From NCBI RefSeq assembly GCF_036057275.1, contig NZ_CP107945.1, positions 7,564,001 to 7,628,000 of the forward strand: a DNA stretch of 64,000 nt, in the 5' to 3' direction. The DNA is from Streptomyces sp. NBC_00390. Lineage in GTDB: Bacteria > Actinomycetota > Actinomycetes > Streptomycetales > Streptomycetaceae. Positions within the stretch are counted from its first letter, which is position 1, and each line of letters starts with the position of its first letter. The translations under genes and the position numbers were made by a program. Under the pieces are notes generated by a model that saw only the letters and a program-made list of their open reading frames with translations, did no database searches and was not told the DNA's origin. Shown piece after piece: positions 12,060 to 20,691 of the stretch.

Positions 12060-12075
12060 AGTGGTGTAGACCAAT
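12060..12075. promoter_or_regulatory. DasR-responsive element (dre)-like operator for nagB
   Basis: The 16-base site AGTGGTGTAGACCAAT matches the dre consensus AGTGGTCTAGACCAGT at 14 of 16 positions. DasR is the GntR-family repressor of N-acetylglucosamine use in Streptomyces and is known to control nagB. The site is 26 bases upstream of the nagB start, a place where a bound repressor would block transcription. The SARP gene reads in the other direction from about 180 bases away and could share it. Confidence 0.8.
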
Positions 12076-12256
12076 CTACCTGGTGAGAGGGTGTGCTGTC
12101 CCGTGCGGGACGCAGGAGGGGGCGAATACCGGCCGAGCCGCCCGGACAGAACGGGACATGTCGGCGGACCCGCTCCGAGGGCACGTCCCCGGCCATGGCC
12201 CCACGGCCCGTGCGGCCGCCGGGAACCGGTGGACGGCGAGCGGGGAGAATGAGGCG

Positions 12257-15200
12257 ATGACCTACCGCTACCAGGTGCTCGGCACCACCCGCGCCATCGG
12301 CCCCGACGGCCGGGCAGTGCCCCTGGCCGGGCTGCGGCTGCGCGCGCTGCTGGCCGCCCTGGCCGCCGCGGGCGGCCGGGCGGTACCGGCGGGAGACCTG
12401 GCCGACCGGGTGTGGGGCGAGGACGGGCGGCAGCCCGCGGATGTGCCGGCCGCCCTCCAGGCGCTGGTCGGACGTCTGCGGCGGGTGCTCGGCCGGACCG
12501 CGGTGGGCTCCGTGTCCGGCGGCTACCGCCTTGTCGCGGACCGGGACGACATCGACCTGTTCCGGTTCGAACGCCTGGCGGCCGAAGGGGCGGCCGCTCT
12601 GGAGGCGGACCAACCGGCCGAGGCGGCCGCCCTGCTCGACGAGGGCCTCGCCCTTTGGCGCGGACCGGCGCTCGCCGATCTGCCCGGCGCGGATCTCGAT
12701 CCCCTGGCCGTACGGGCGGGCCGGCGCCGCAGCGAGGCGCAGTACAACCGCCTGGCTGCCGACGTCGCACTCGGGCGGGCCTCCGCAGTGCTCGGCGAAC
12801 TGACGCAGCTGGCGGCCGAAGCCCCGCTGGACGAGCCGCTCCAGGCCCTGCGCATCCGCGCTCTGCGCGCCACCGGGCGGCAGGCCGAAGCGCTCCAGGC
12901 ATACGAGGAGGTACGGGCGGCTCTCGCGGACCGGCTCGGTGCCGGCCCGGGGTCCGAACTGCGCGATCTGCACGCCGGGTTGCTGGAGGACTCCGGCCGC
13001 GCCGTGGCGCCATCGCGGCCGGCCGCCCCTGCCCTGCCCTGCGGCAACCTCCGCGCCCGCCTCACCTCCTTCGTGGGCCGCGAGGCCGAAATGGCCGATG
13101 TGGCCGCACAGCTGGAGCACAGTCGACTGGTGACCCTGCTCGGGCCCGGGGGAGCGGGCAAGACCCGGCTCGCTCTGGAGGCCGCGGCCGCCGCCGAGGC
13201 CACGGGAGCCTGGACGGACGGTGTCTGGGTGGCCGAACTCGCCCCCGTGGGCGACGCGGGCACCGTCCCCGAAACCGTACTGACAGCGCTCGGTGCCCGC
13301 GGGACACAGCTGCGCCGCGACGCCGGGCCCGAGCCCGCCCACAGGGACCTGATCGCCCAGCTCGTGGAGGTGTGCGGACGTCGCCGCATGCTCCTCGTCC
13401 TGGACAACTGCGAGCATGTCGTCGACGCGTCCGCCCGCCTCGCCGAAGCGGTCCTGACCGGATGCCCCGGCGTACAGGTCCTCGCCACCAGCCGCGAACC
13501 ACTCGGCGTCCCCGGCGAATCCGTACGCGTCGTCGGCCCGCTGCCGCAGGACATGGCACTGCGCCTCCTCGCCGACCGTGGCGCCTCCGCCCGGCCCGGC
13601 TTCAGCGCCGACGACGACCCCGATGCGTGCGCCGAGATCTGCCTCAGACTCGACGGACTGCCGCTCGCCCTGGAACTGGCCGCTGCCCGGGTGCGCGCCC
13701 TGACACCGCGCCAGATCGCCGACCGGCTCGACGACCGGTTCAGGCTGCTCACGGGCGGCAGCCGTACCTTGTTGCCCCGTCAGCAGACACTACGGGCGGT
13801 CGTCGACTGGTCCTGGGACCTGCTCACCGACGACGAACGGGCCGTCCTGCGCAGGCTCGCCGTCTTCTCCGGCGGCTGCGCCCTCGAACAGGCCGAGGCC
13901 GTGTGCGGCGCCGCCGCGCTGGACCAGCTCGCCTCCCTCGTCGACAAGTCACTCGTCGTCGCCTCACCCGGCGGACCCGACGGCATGCGGTACGGACTCC
14001 TGGAGACCGTTGCCGAGTACGCCGCCGAACGGCTCGACGAGTCGGGGGAACGCGCCGGCGCCGAGCTGCGCCATCTGACCGCCTACCGGGAACTCGTCCG
14101 CACCGGCGACCCGGAGCTGCGCGGGCCGCGACAGGGGCTCTGGCTCGCACGCTTCGAGACGGAACACGACAACGTACGCTCGGCACTGCGCACCGCCGTC
14201 CGTCTCGGCGAGGAGCAGGAAGCACTCTGCCTCGTCCGGTCCATGAGCTGGTTCTGGCAGCAGCGCAGTCATCAGGCCGACGCCCGCACCTGGGCGCCCT
14301 CCGTCGCGGCTCTCGGACCCGACCCCTTCGTCCCGCCCGTGCGCACAGCCGTCCCGGTTCCCGAACGGGCGATCGCCGCCCCGCCTCCATGGCCCGACGA
14401 AGTGCTGTGGGAGGCACGCCGCGGTGTCCGGCTGATCGTCCTCGCCACCGGCGACGACGCGGCGGAGCCGGACCGGCCCGAGACGCAGCGCCATCTGCGC
14501 GCCGTGGTGTCCGCCTACCGGTCCGGCCTGCCGCAGCTGCGTACCCAGCCTGCCTCCATGTGGTTCATCGCCCGCCTGCTGACCGGTGAGTTCCCCGGAC
14601 TCGGCGACGCGGTGGACGCCGTCGTCGCCGAGTTCGGCGACGACCAGGACGGCTGGGGGTTCGCCTTCACCCTGCTGATGAGGGCCAGGCTGCTCGGCGA
14701 CCGGCAGGGCGGCCTCGACAGCTCCCTGCAGGATGCCGGCCGGGCACTGGCCCTGTTCGAGGCGGCGGGCGACCAGTGGGGGATCGCCGAGTCCCTCTCC
14801 GCCCGCGGCGAGGCGCTCGACGCCGCCGGCAGACACCACGAGGCAGCCGCGGACTTCGAACGCGCGATGGACTGCTCGGCCCGCGTCGGTGCGCATGCCC
14901 AGGCACCGGTGTTCGCCGCGCGCCTGGCCGCCGCACGGATGAGGACCGCCGTGACTCCGGCCGAGCGGGAGCGAGCGGAGCGGGCACTCGTCGACGCGGC
15001 CAGGGACTCCCACCGGTACGCCACCGAGACGATGGGAACGCCGCGCCTACTGCTGGTGCACCACTACGGCCGCACCGGTCGCAGCGCGCTCGCACGGGAG
15101 CAGTTGCGGGAGATGGAGCAGGAGCTGGCCGACCGCAACACGGGCCTGTTCGCCGGCCTGCTCGCGGGGGTGCACGGCTGGCTCGACTGTGTCGAGGGCG

Positions 15201-15538
15201 ACTATGAGGCGGCCCGGGCCCGCACGGGGGAGGCGGTACGACGGCTGGACCATCTGGCGTATCTGGTCGCCCCGCACCTGATCGTGGATCAGTTCCTGTG
15301 CGCCGCCTGGGCGATGGCCCATGGGGGAGCGTCTTCGGACGGGGCGCGGCTGCTCGGTGTGTACGACCGGGCGGACCACGTGCCCGGCTGGCTGGGGCTG
15401 CGCGTGTTCGGCGACGAAACCGTCGTCCGGCGGCGCGCCGAGCGGGATCTGCGGGAAGCGCTGGGAGCGGCTGCCTTCGAGCAGGCGTACGCGCGGGGCC
15501 GCGACCTCGCGGTACGAGAAGCCGCCGCCCTGATCTGA
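12257..15538 (+). CDS. SARP/AfsR-family transcriptional regulator with NB-ARC-type ATPase domain
   Basis: A 1093-aa regulator. An OmpR-like winged helix lies at about residues 1-90 and a bacterial transcriptional activation (BTAD) domain at about 95-245. An STAND-type ATPase follows with P-loop LLGPGGAGKTRLA (near 303), Walker B-like MLLVLDNCEHV and LATSREPLGVPGES. The last 450 residues are helical and TPR-like. Such proteins activate secondary-metabolism or nutrient-response genes after nucleotide binding. The ATG at 12257 has GGGGAGA upstream. It is divergent from nagB. No biosynthetic cluster is seen beside it, so the target is unknown. Confidence 0.85.
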   Translation: MTYRYQVLGTTRAIGPDGRAVPLAGLRLRALLAALAAAGGRAVPAGDLADRVWGEDGRQPADVPAALQALVGRLRRVLGRTAVGSVSGGYRLVADRDDIDLFRFERLAAEGAAALEADQPAEAAALLDEGLALWRGPALADLPGADLDPLAVRAGRRRSEAQYNRLAADVALGRASAVLGELTQLAAEAPLDEPLQALRIRALRATGRQAEALQAYEEVRAALADRLGAGPGSELRDLHAGLLEDSGRAVAPSRPAAPALPCGNLRARLTSFVGREAEMADVAAQLEHSRLVTLLGPGGAGKTRLALEAAAAAEATGAWTDGVWVAELAPVGDAGTVPETVLTALGARGTQLRRDAGPEPAHRDLIAQLVEVCGRRRMLLVLDNCEHVVDASARLAEAVLTGCPGVQVLATSREPLGVPGESVRVVGPLPQDMALRLLADRGASARPGFSADDDPDACAEICLRLDGLPLALELAAARVRALTPRQIADRLDDRFRLLTGGSRTLLPRQQTLRAVVDWSWDLLTDDERAVLRRLAVFSGGCALEQAEAVCGAAALDQLASLVDKSLVVASPGGPDGMRYGLLETVAEYAAERLDESGERAGAELRHLTAYRELVRTGDPELRGPRQGLWLARFETEHDNVRSALRTAVRLGEEQEALCLVRSMSWFWQQRSHQADARTWAPSVAALGPDPFVPPVRTAVPVPERAIAAPPPWPDEVLWEARRGVRLIVLATGDDAAEPDRPETQRHLRAVVSAYRSGLPQLRTQPASMWFIARLLTGEFPGLGDAVDAVVAEFGDDQDGWGFAFTLLMRARLLGDRQGGLDSSLQDAGRALALFEAAGDQWGIAESLSARGEALDAAGRHHEAAADFERAMDCSARVGAHAQAPVFAARLAAARMRTAVTPAERERAERALVDAARDSHRYATETMGTPRLLLVHHYGRTGRSALAREQLREMEQELADRNTGLFAGLLAGVHGWLDCVEGDYEAARARTGEAVRRLDHLAYLVAPHLIVDQFLCAAWAMAHGGASSDGARLLGVYDRADHVPGWLGLRVFGDETVVRRRAERDLREALGAAAFEQAYARGRDLAVREAAALI

Positions 15539-15576
15539 GGCCGCAGGCCACTGCTCTCGCGGGCGCGCTCCGCGGG

Positions 15577-16215
15577 TCAGCGGATGGCGATGAGACGCGC
15601 GAACGCGACGACGTTCCCCTCGTACCCGGTCCGCTTCGAGAAGTCGCCGCCGCAGGTGATCAGGCGCAGTTCGGCCTCCGGGGCGTCCGCGTAGATCTTC
15701 TCGGCGGGGAAGTCCTTCCGGGTGTACAACTCGACGGCATAGACGGCGAAGACCGCTGTCCGCCCGTCTCCCCGCCGGACCTCCACATGGGCGCCGCGCT
15801 CCAGGGAGCCGAGGTCCTGGAACACCGCCGGCCCGGCCTTGGTGTCGACATGACCGGTGATCACGGAGGTGCCGCGTTCGCCGGGGCTGACCGAGGCCGC
15901 GTACCAGCCGGCGAGATTGCGGTCCCGCGCCGAGGGGGAGGCGATCCAGCCCTCGGCGTCGAGACCGACAGGGGTGAGCGGGGCCTTCACCCCGGCCGAG
16001 GGAACCGTCAGGCGCAGCGGGGCCGCGCGCGGCAGCGGATCGGGCGCGGCCGGCAGCAGTGCGGCGGCCGGCGTGGGGCGGTGTACCGCCGCGGCAGGAC
16101 GCGGCTGCGGTGGCCCACCTCCCGGATCGGCGGATCCGTAGCGGATGAGGAACAGGCCGAACAGCAGCACGCAGACGAGCGTGAACCAGGGGCCGCGCCT
16201 GGACAAGGTGGGCAT
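15577..16215 (-). CDS. Class F sortase
   Basis: A 212-aa membrane-anchored transpeptidase. An N-terminal hydrophobic helix (WFTLVCVLLFGLFLIRYG) is followed by a Pro/Ala linker and the sortase barrel. The catalytic residues are seen: His122 in ITGHVDT, Cys188 in LITCGGDF and Arg195 in SKRTGYEG. The ATG at 16215 is chosen because GAAGGA lies 9 bases upstream; ATG 16224 and GTG 16248 are alternatives. It lies 75 bases downstream of the surface-protein gene on the same strand. Class F sortases are common in actinomycetes but their substrates are mostly undefined. Confidence 0.88.
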   Translation of the reverse strand: MPTLSRRGPWFTLVCVLLFGLFLIRYGSADPGGGPPQPRPAAAVHRPTPAAALLPAAPDPLPRAAPLRLTVPSAGVKAPLTPVGLDAEGWIASPSARDRNLAGWYAASVSPGERGTSVITGHVDTKAGPAVFQDLGSLERGAHVEVRRGDGRTAVFAVYAVELYTRKDFPAEKIYADAPEAELRLITCGGDFSKRTGYEGNVVAFARLIAIR

Positions 16216-16290
16216 GGATGGCATTCCTTCGGATGGGTGCTCCGCCACCTCGGCGCGACGGCGCGGGGCGGCACAGCCGTGGGTGCACCG

Positions 16291-17367
16291 TCAGACGCCG
16301 TCTTCGGCGCGGTCCCGCCGGCGTCGCATCAGGTACACGCCACCGGCCGCGGCGCCCGCGACCAGTGCGTAACCCAGCGCGGCCGGCCCGGTGCCGACAC
16401 CGGCGAAGCTGCCGCCCTCACCGCCCCGGACGCCACCGCCGGGCTTGGTCATCACAGGGTGCTGCGGGCGCTTGCCGGAGTCGTGGCCGGTGCCGGGGTG
16501 CTGCGGGCGGCGCTTGTCGGCACCGGCGTCGGGGTGGGAGCCGGAGTCGGTGTCGGGTCGCTTGTCGGAGTCGGAGTCGGTGTCAGGGCGCTTGTCGGCA
16601 CCGGCGTCGGGGTGGGAGCCGGAGTCGGTGTCGGGCCGCTTGTCGGAGTCGGAGTCGGTGTCAGGGCGCTTGTCGGCACCGGCGTCGGGGTGGGAGCCGG
16701 AGTCGGTGGCAGGTTCGGGGTGCGAGCCGGGGTCGGAGTCCGATGCGAGGTGGGAGCCGGCGTCGGCATCGGCATCAGCGCCGGAGTCGGCAGGGGGATC
16801 GGAAGCGAATCCGGTCTCGGATCGGGAGGTGGCGTCGGAGTCCGATGCGAGCCGGGGGTCCGCGCCGGACCCGGCTTCGAGACCGGCGCCGGTGTCGGCC
16901 TCCGTGTCGGTGCCCGGCTCCGAGACGGATCCGGAGTCCGTGTCCGAGGCCGAGTTGGGGCGGGGTACGGAGCCGAGGCTGTGGTCGGGGACAGAGGGGG
17001 CGCCGGAGTCGTCGGCATCCCCGGTGATGATGAGGGAGGTAGCTCCCTTCTCGCCCTTGCAGTCGAAGCTGACCTGGTACTCGCCGCCGGCCTTCGCGTC
17101 CGCGTTGACCTGGACCGTGCCGGGCTTGCCGTCGGTGAGGGTGACGGTGTCGAACAGCGCTGACGAGACGGTGGCGGCGGGCGCTGCGCAACGGCTGACG
17201 GTGAGCGTGAGCGTGCCGCCGGGTGCGACCCTCTGCGGCGAGACACCGAAGCCGAAGGGCATGACGGCGCTCGCCTCGGCTTCGTCGTCGGCAGCGGCTA
17301 CGGGCGCGGTCAGAGCGACAGCGAACAAGCAGCCGAGTGACAACGAGGCGATCCTTGTCGCGCGCAT
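16291..17367 (-). CDS. Repeat-rich surface protein with signal peptide and C-terminal membrane tail
   Basis: A 358-aa secreted protein. A signal peptide (about residues 1-25, ending APVAAADD) precedes a small b-rich domain with Cys residues (about 40-115). Next comes a long Asp/Ser/Pro-rich low-complexity region (about 120-315). The end is a hydrophobic helix, ALGYALVAGAAAGGVYLM, and a basic tail RRRRDRAEDGV. That tail resembles a sortase-anchored protein, but no LPXTG or LAXTG motif is seen before the helix. The sortase gene directly downstream suggests a working link. GGAG lies about 9 bases before the ATG. Confidence 0.75.
   Translation of the reverse strand: MRATRIASLSLGCLFAVALTAPVAAADDEAEASAVMPFGFGVSPQRVAPGGTLTLTVSRCAAPAATVSSALFDTVTLTDGKPGTVQVNADAKAGGEYQVSFDCKGEKGATSLIITGDADDSGAPSVPDHSLGSVPRPNSASDTDSGSVSEPGTDTEADTGAGLEAGSGADPRLASDSDATSRSETGFASDPPADSGADADADAGSHLASDSDPGSHPEPATDSGSHPDAGADKRPDTDSDSDKRPDTDSGSHPDAGADKRPDTDSDSDKRPDTDSGSHPDAGADKRRPQHPGTGHDSGKRPQHPVMTKPGGGVRGGEGGSFAGVGTGPAALGYALVAGAAAGGVYLMRRRRDRAEDGV
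16511..16709 (-). repeat. 78-bp coding tandem repeat, about 2.5 copies
   Basis: Units start at 16511, 16589 and 16667; the third is partial. Each encodes 26 residues built from SGSHPDAGAD and two KRPDTD blocks. The copies are nearly identical at the DNA level, differing for example by GGGTCG versus GGGCCG. That points to recent slippage or recombination, so copy number probably varies between strains. The repeat extends a spacer between the outer domain and the membrane tail of the surface protein. Confidence 0.85.
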
Positions 17368-17593
17368 GGCTCGATCTCCGAGTTCCCGAGGAGCAGTCGC
17401 GGAGGAGGTTCCACGGAGGGCAGGAAATGCACCTCGATGGCACCGACGCTAGGAGCGGCCCAGGAGGCGTGCCACTTCAAGGGGGCCGGGCGCGTCAGAC
17501 ACGCCGCGGACGGGTGGCGGCCCGTAGCTCCGCCCGGTGCATGGCCGACTCCTGCCGGGCGGTCGTGTCGACACCGGCCGCATCCCGACCGGT

Positions 17594-18004
17594 TCACACC
17601 TTGCGGTAGCCGTACGCCTCCGAGGCCGCCGACTCGACCGCGTCCAGATCCGCCCCGGCGGATGCGGTCACCACCGCCGCCACCGCGCCCTCCACAAAGG
17701 GCGCGTCCACGAGGCGGGTGCCGTCCGGCAGGTCGTCGCCCTCTGCCAGCAGCGCCTTCACCGTGAGCACGGCACTGCCCAGGTCCACCAGCACGGCGAC
17801 GCCCGCCCCACGGTCGACCTGGTGCGCCGCCGTGCTGATCAGCTCGGCGCTGGTGCCCAGGGAGCCGTCCGGGGCTCCGCCGGCCGGAGCCACCGGCGCG
17901 GACGTACCACCGGCCGCGAGGCCCCGGGCCAGTTCGGCGACGGACTCGGCGACCTCCTTGCTGTGCGAGACGAGCACGATTCCGACGATCCGCTCCTCGC
18001 TCAC
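17594..18004 (-). CDS. dhaM: PTS-dependent dihydroxyacetone kinase, phosphotransferase subunit DhaM
   Basis: A 136-aa EIIA-mannose-like protein. It begins RIVGIVLVSHSKEVAESVA; the His of VSHS is the predicted phosphorylation site. It takes phosphate from the general PTS protein HPr and passes it to ADP bound in DhaL. Only the EIIA domain is present, without the HPr and EI domains of longer DhaM versions. The GTG start overlaps the stop of dhaL. The gene order K-L-M is usual. Confidence 0.88.
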   Translation of the reverse strand: MSEERIVGIVLVSHSKEVAESVAELARGLAAGGTSAPVAPAGGAPDGSLGTSAELISTAAHQVDRGAGVAVLVDLGSAVLTVKALLAEGDDLPDGTRLVDAPFVEGAVAAVVTASAGADLDAVESAASEAYGYRKV

Positions 18005-18615
18005 CGGGCAGCCTCCACCGTCTCGGCGAGTGCGGCGATGAGCAGAGCCGAGGATGTCGCGCCCGGGTCCTGGTGGCCGATGCTTCGCTCACCGAGATAG
18101 CTGGCCCTGCCCTTCCGGGCCTGCATGGGGACCGTAGCCAGAGCGCCCTGCTCCGCCGCCGCGCGGGCCACCGCGAAGGAATCCGTGGTCTCGCCGAGCG
18201 CGGCAACCGCCGGTTCGAGGGCATCCAGCATCGTCTTGTCCCCGGCCGCCGCGCCGCCCAGCTGCGCGACCGCGGCCACCCCGGCGCGCAGGGCATCGCC
18301 GAGCTGCGCCGCGGTCACATCGCCGTCGTCCCCCAACGCCTTGCCGGTGCGCCGCAGCAGCGTTCCGTACAGGGGCCCGGACGCACCGCCCACGGTCGAG
18401 ATCAACTGCCGTCCGGCGAGCATGAGCACGGCCCCCGGGGTCGCGGGCGGCTCCTTGTCGACCGCCGCGGTGACGGCCGCGAACCCGCGCTGGAGGTTTC
18501 TGCCGTGGTCCGCGTCGCCGATCGCCGAATCCAGCTCGGTCAGGCGGTCCGCCTCCCGGTCCACGGCCGCGGCCACGGCCACGAGCCATCGGCGGAAGAA
18601 GTCGGCGTCGAGCAC
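18001..18615 (-). CDS. dhaL: Dihydroxyacetone kinase ADP-binding subunit DhaL
   Basis: The nucleotide-binding subunit, 204 aa from the GTG at 18615 or 211 aa from the ATG at 18636. The GTG has GGGAG at proper spacing and is preferred. The Mg/ADP-binding Asp residues are in DSAIGDADHGRNLQRG. Other family motifs are STVGGASGPLYGTLLRR and GDKTMLDALEPA. It phosphorylates the dihydroxyacetone held by DhaK using phosphate from DhaM. It overlaps dhaM by 4 bases and lies 55 bases after dhaK. Confidence 0.9.
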   Translation of the reverse strand: MLDADFFRRWLVAVAAAVDREADRLTELDSAIGDADHGRNLQRGFAAVTAAVDKEPPATPGAVLMLAGRQLISTVGGASGPLYGTLLRRTGKALGDDGDVTAAQLGDALRAGVAAVAQLGGAAAGDKTMLDALEPAVAALGETTDSFAVARAAAEQGALATVPMQARKGRASYLGERSIGHQDPGATSSALLIAALAETVEAAR

Positions 18616-18670
18616 ATGAACTCCCGGTGTTCCCATCGGCGTTGTCTTCGCTGCCCGTCCGGCACGACGG

Positions 18671-19663
18671 TCAGCGGCCCCAGCGCAGCGCCGGCGTCTG
18701 CACCGGTGCGTCCCACAGCCGCAGCAGCTCCTCGTCCGCCTGGCACAGGGTGACCGAGCAGCCGGCCATGTCGAGCGAGGTGACGTAGTTCCCCACGAGC
18801 GTACGCGCGACGGCCACTTGACGCTGCGCGAGCACACGCTGCACCTCCGCATTGAAGCCGTACAGCTCCAGCAGGGGGGTCGCGCCCATTCCGTTGACCA
18901 GTACGAGCACGGGAGCCGAGGGCTTCATATCGTCCAGGATCGCGCTCACGGCGAAGTCGGCGATCTCTCCCGACGTCATCATCGCGCGCCGCTCGCGCCC
19001 CGGCTCGCCGTGGATGCCGATGCCCAACTCCAGTTCACCGGAAGGTAGTTCAAAGGTGGGGCTGCCCTTGGCGGGGGTGCTGCAGGCGCTCAGAGCCACA
19101 CCGAAGCTGCGGGAGCCGTCGTTCACCTGCCGGGCGATCGCCTCGACCCGTTCCAGCGGAGCCCCCTCCTCGGCGGCGGCCCCCGCGATCTTCTCGACGA
19201 ACAGGGTGGCCCCGGTACCGCGCCGCCCGGCGGTGTACAGGCTGTCCGTCACCGCGACGTCGTCGTTGACCAGCACCTTGGCCAGCCGTACTCCCTCGTC
19301 CTCCGCGAGCTCGATCGCCATGTCGAAGTTGAGCACGTCGCCGGTGTAGTTCTTCACGATGAACAGCACCCCTTCGCCGCTGTCGACGGCGGCCGCGGCA
19401 CGTGCCATCTGATCCGGCACGGGGGAGGTGAACACCTCACCGGGGCAGGCGGCGTCCAGCATCCCGGGCCCGACGAAGCCGCCGTGCAGTGGTTCGTGCC
19501 CCGACCCGCCGCCGGAGACGAGCGCCACCTTCCCGGCCACGGGCGCGTCGCGCCGTACGATCACCCGTCCCTCCACGTCCACGGAGAGGTCGGGGTGCGC
19601 GGCAGCCATGCCGCGCAGCGCGTCCGCGACGACCGTCTCCGGCACATTGATGAGCATCCTCAA
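18671..19663 (-). CDS. dhaK: Dihydroxyacetone kinase substrate-binding subunit DhaK
   Basis: A 330-aa subunit that binds dihydroxyacetone covalently through a His, here probably that of GIGIHGEPGRERR. The substrate loop VSGGGSGHEPLHGG and the NYTGDVLNFDMA motif are intact. The product, dihydroxyacetone phosphate, enters glycolysis. AGGAGG precedes two possible starts: a TTG at 19663 (5 bases away, used here) and an ATG at 19657 (11 bases away). It is the first gene of the dhaKLM operon. Confidence 0.92.
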   Translation of the reverse strand: MRMLINVPETVVADALRGMAAAHPDLSVDVEGRVIVRRDAPVAGKVALVSGGGSGHEPLHGGFVGPGMLDAACPGEVFTSPVPDQMARAAAAVDSGEGVLFIVKNYTGDVLNFDMAIELAEDEGVRLAKVLVNDDVAVTDSLYTAGRRGTGATLFVEKIAGAAAEEGAPLERVEAIARQVNDGSRSFGVALSACSTPAKGSPTFELPSGELELGIGIHGEPGRERRAMMTSGEIADFAVSAILDDMKPSAPVLVLVNGMGATPLLELYGFNAEVQRVLAQRQVAVARTLVGNYVTSLDMAGCSVTLCQADEELLRLWDAPVQTPALRWGR

Positions 19664-19688
19664 CGGTTCCTCCTGGGGAGCGTAGCGG

Positions 19689-19713
19689 CCAGGTATTGAG
19701 CTGTCTTACCTGG
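19689..19713. promoter_or_regulatory. Inverted repeat upstream of dhaK, candidate operator
   Basis: A perfect 7-base inverted repeat, CCAGGTA-N11-TACCTGG, stands 26 bases before dhaK. Its size and place fit a dimeric repressor such as a GntR- or DeoR-type glycerol/dihydroxyacetone regulator. No regulator gene is adjacent. Confidence 0.45.
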
Positions 19714-20096
19714 TCAGCAGGCATGTACGGGATATGGCACCGGGCGCTTGACGGCGGTGTGGGCCGGAGTCCGGCGGGGCTGATGCTGACTCGGTACTGA
19801 TCTTGCTGACTGGCCATCAGAGGCATCCGGCTCTGTCGCCGGCTGATGACGTCGACGTCCAGTATCGAAGAGATGGGCGTGATCGGGGAACGACGCGTCG
19901 AAAGGACGTGTCGATCCATTGGTTTCGGGGCTCGTCACGCCGATCCGGCGCTCTGGACCGCGTCGGGCTCCCTATTCACCTGGATGGCCGGACGGGAGTC
20001 GCGGAGCCACTCCATCCACATGATGCTGACCTGGGAATCGGTACATCACGTGACACATGGTCAGTGAGCCGCCCCTAGTCCCACAGGAGACAAACC
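19714..20096. other. Intergenic region between dhaK and the secreted barrel protein
   Basis: Short open frames exist here (for example 19846-20067), but none has a ribosome-binding site or family-like sequence. An AGGAG ribosome-binding site for the next gene lies at its right end. No tRNA and no strong hairpin were seen. Confidence 0.5.
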
Positions 20097-20588
20097 GTGC
20101 GTCACTTCAAGCGTGTCTGTTGGAGCGCGGCCACCGGATTGGCGGCCCTTCTCGCCTGCGCCCACCCGGCTTCGGCCGCCGCCGACCCCACGACGGGCAA
20201 CGAGGGAGTCGTCGAGCTGGTCGCGAGGCAGGTGCAGGCCAGTTTCGTCGATGTGGACGGGTCGTCCGGGCCCAGCCAAGGCGACGAATTCGTCAACAGC
20301 GGGGATCTCTTCCGCGGCACCGAGAAGGTCGGTACCTATGGACAGGTCTGCACTCTGACCCGGCTCGTCCCCGTTGACGAGTTCGACCTTCTGTGCCAGG
20401 GGTCGCTCACCTTCCCCCTCGGGCAGCTCACGCTGACCGGCCGGTTCACCGTCACCGGGGCCGGCCCGGGCAACATCGATTTCGCGATCACCGGAGGCAC
20501 CGACCGCTTCCACAAGGCCCGCGGCTTCATCCACGCCGTCAACATCAGCGAGACGGAGACGCAGCTCACCGTCCATCTCAGCCGCTGA
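20097..20588 (+). CDS. Secreted allene oxide cyclase/dirigent-like barrel protein
   Basis: A 163-aa exported protein. The signal peptide covers about residues 1-31 (GLAALLACAHPASAAA). The mature part is b-rich with DEFVNSGDLFRG, GSLTFPLGQLTLTGRF and ITGGTDRFHKARGFIHA. These are the features of the allene-oxide-cyclase/dirigent barrel family seen in many Streptomyces proteins. Its bacterial role is uncertain; related proteins bind or cyclise small hydrophobic molecules. It starts at a GTG with AGGAG 8 bases before. It converges with the P450 gene across a strong hairpin. Confidence 0.7.
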   Translation: MRHFKRVCWSAATGLAALLACAHPASAAADPTTGNEGVVELVARQVQASFVDVDGSSGPSQGDEFVNSGDLFRGTEKVGTYGQVCTLTRLVPVDEFDLLCQGSLTFPLGQLTLTGRFTVTGAGPGNIDFAITGGTDRFHKARGFIHAVNISETETQLTVHLSR

Positions 20589-20635
20589 CAGGGGGCAGGA
20601 GGGGGCATCCCTCTGTCCCCCTCCTCCTGGGACCA

Positions 20636-20673
20636 AGAGCAGGCGGCGTGCCCTCGGGCACGCCGCCTGCTCT
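20636..20673. terminator. Strong hairpin between convergent genes
   Basis: A perfect 18-bp stem (20636-20653 with 20656-20673) with a very small loop follows the secreted protein gene. It lies 19 bases past the end of the oppositely directed P450 gene. It probably ends transcription from both sides, as is common for GC-rich hairpins without a U-run in Streptomyces. Confidence 0.85.
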
Positions 20674-20691
20674 TCGGTTCCGAGCGCCGCG

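Noticed and set aside
19846..20067. Small plus-strand gene of 73 codons
   Set aside because: No ribosome-binding site, no recognisable pattern, and it lies in the upstream region of a gene with a good start.
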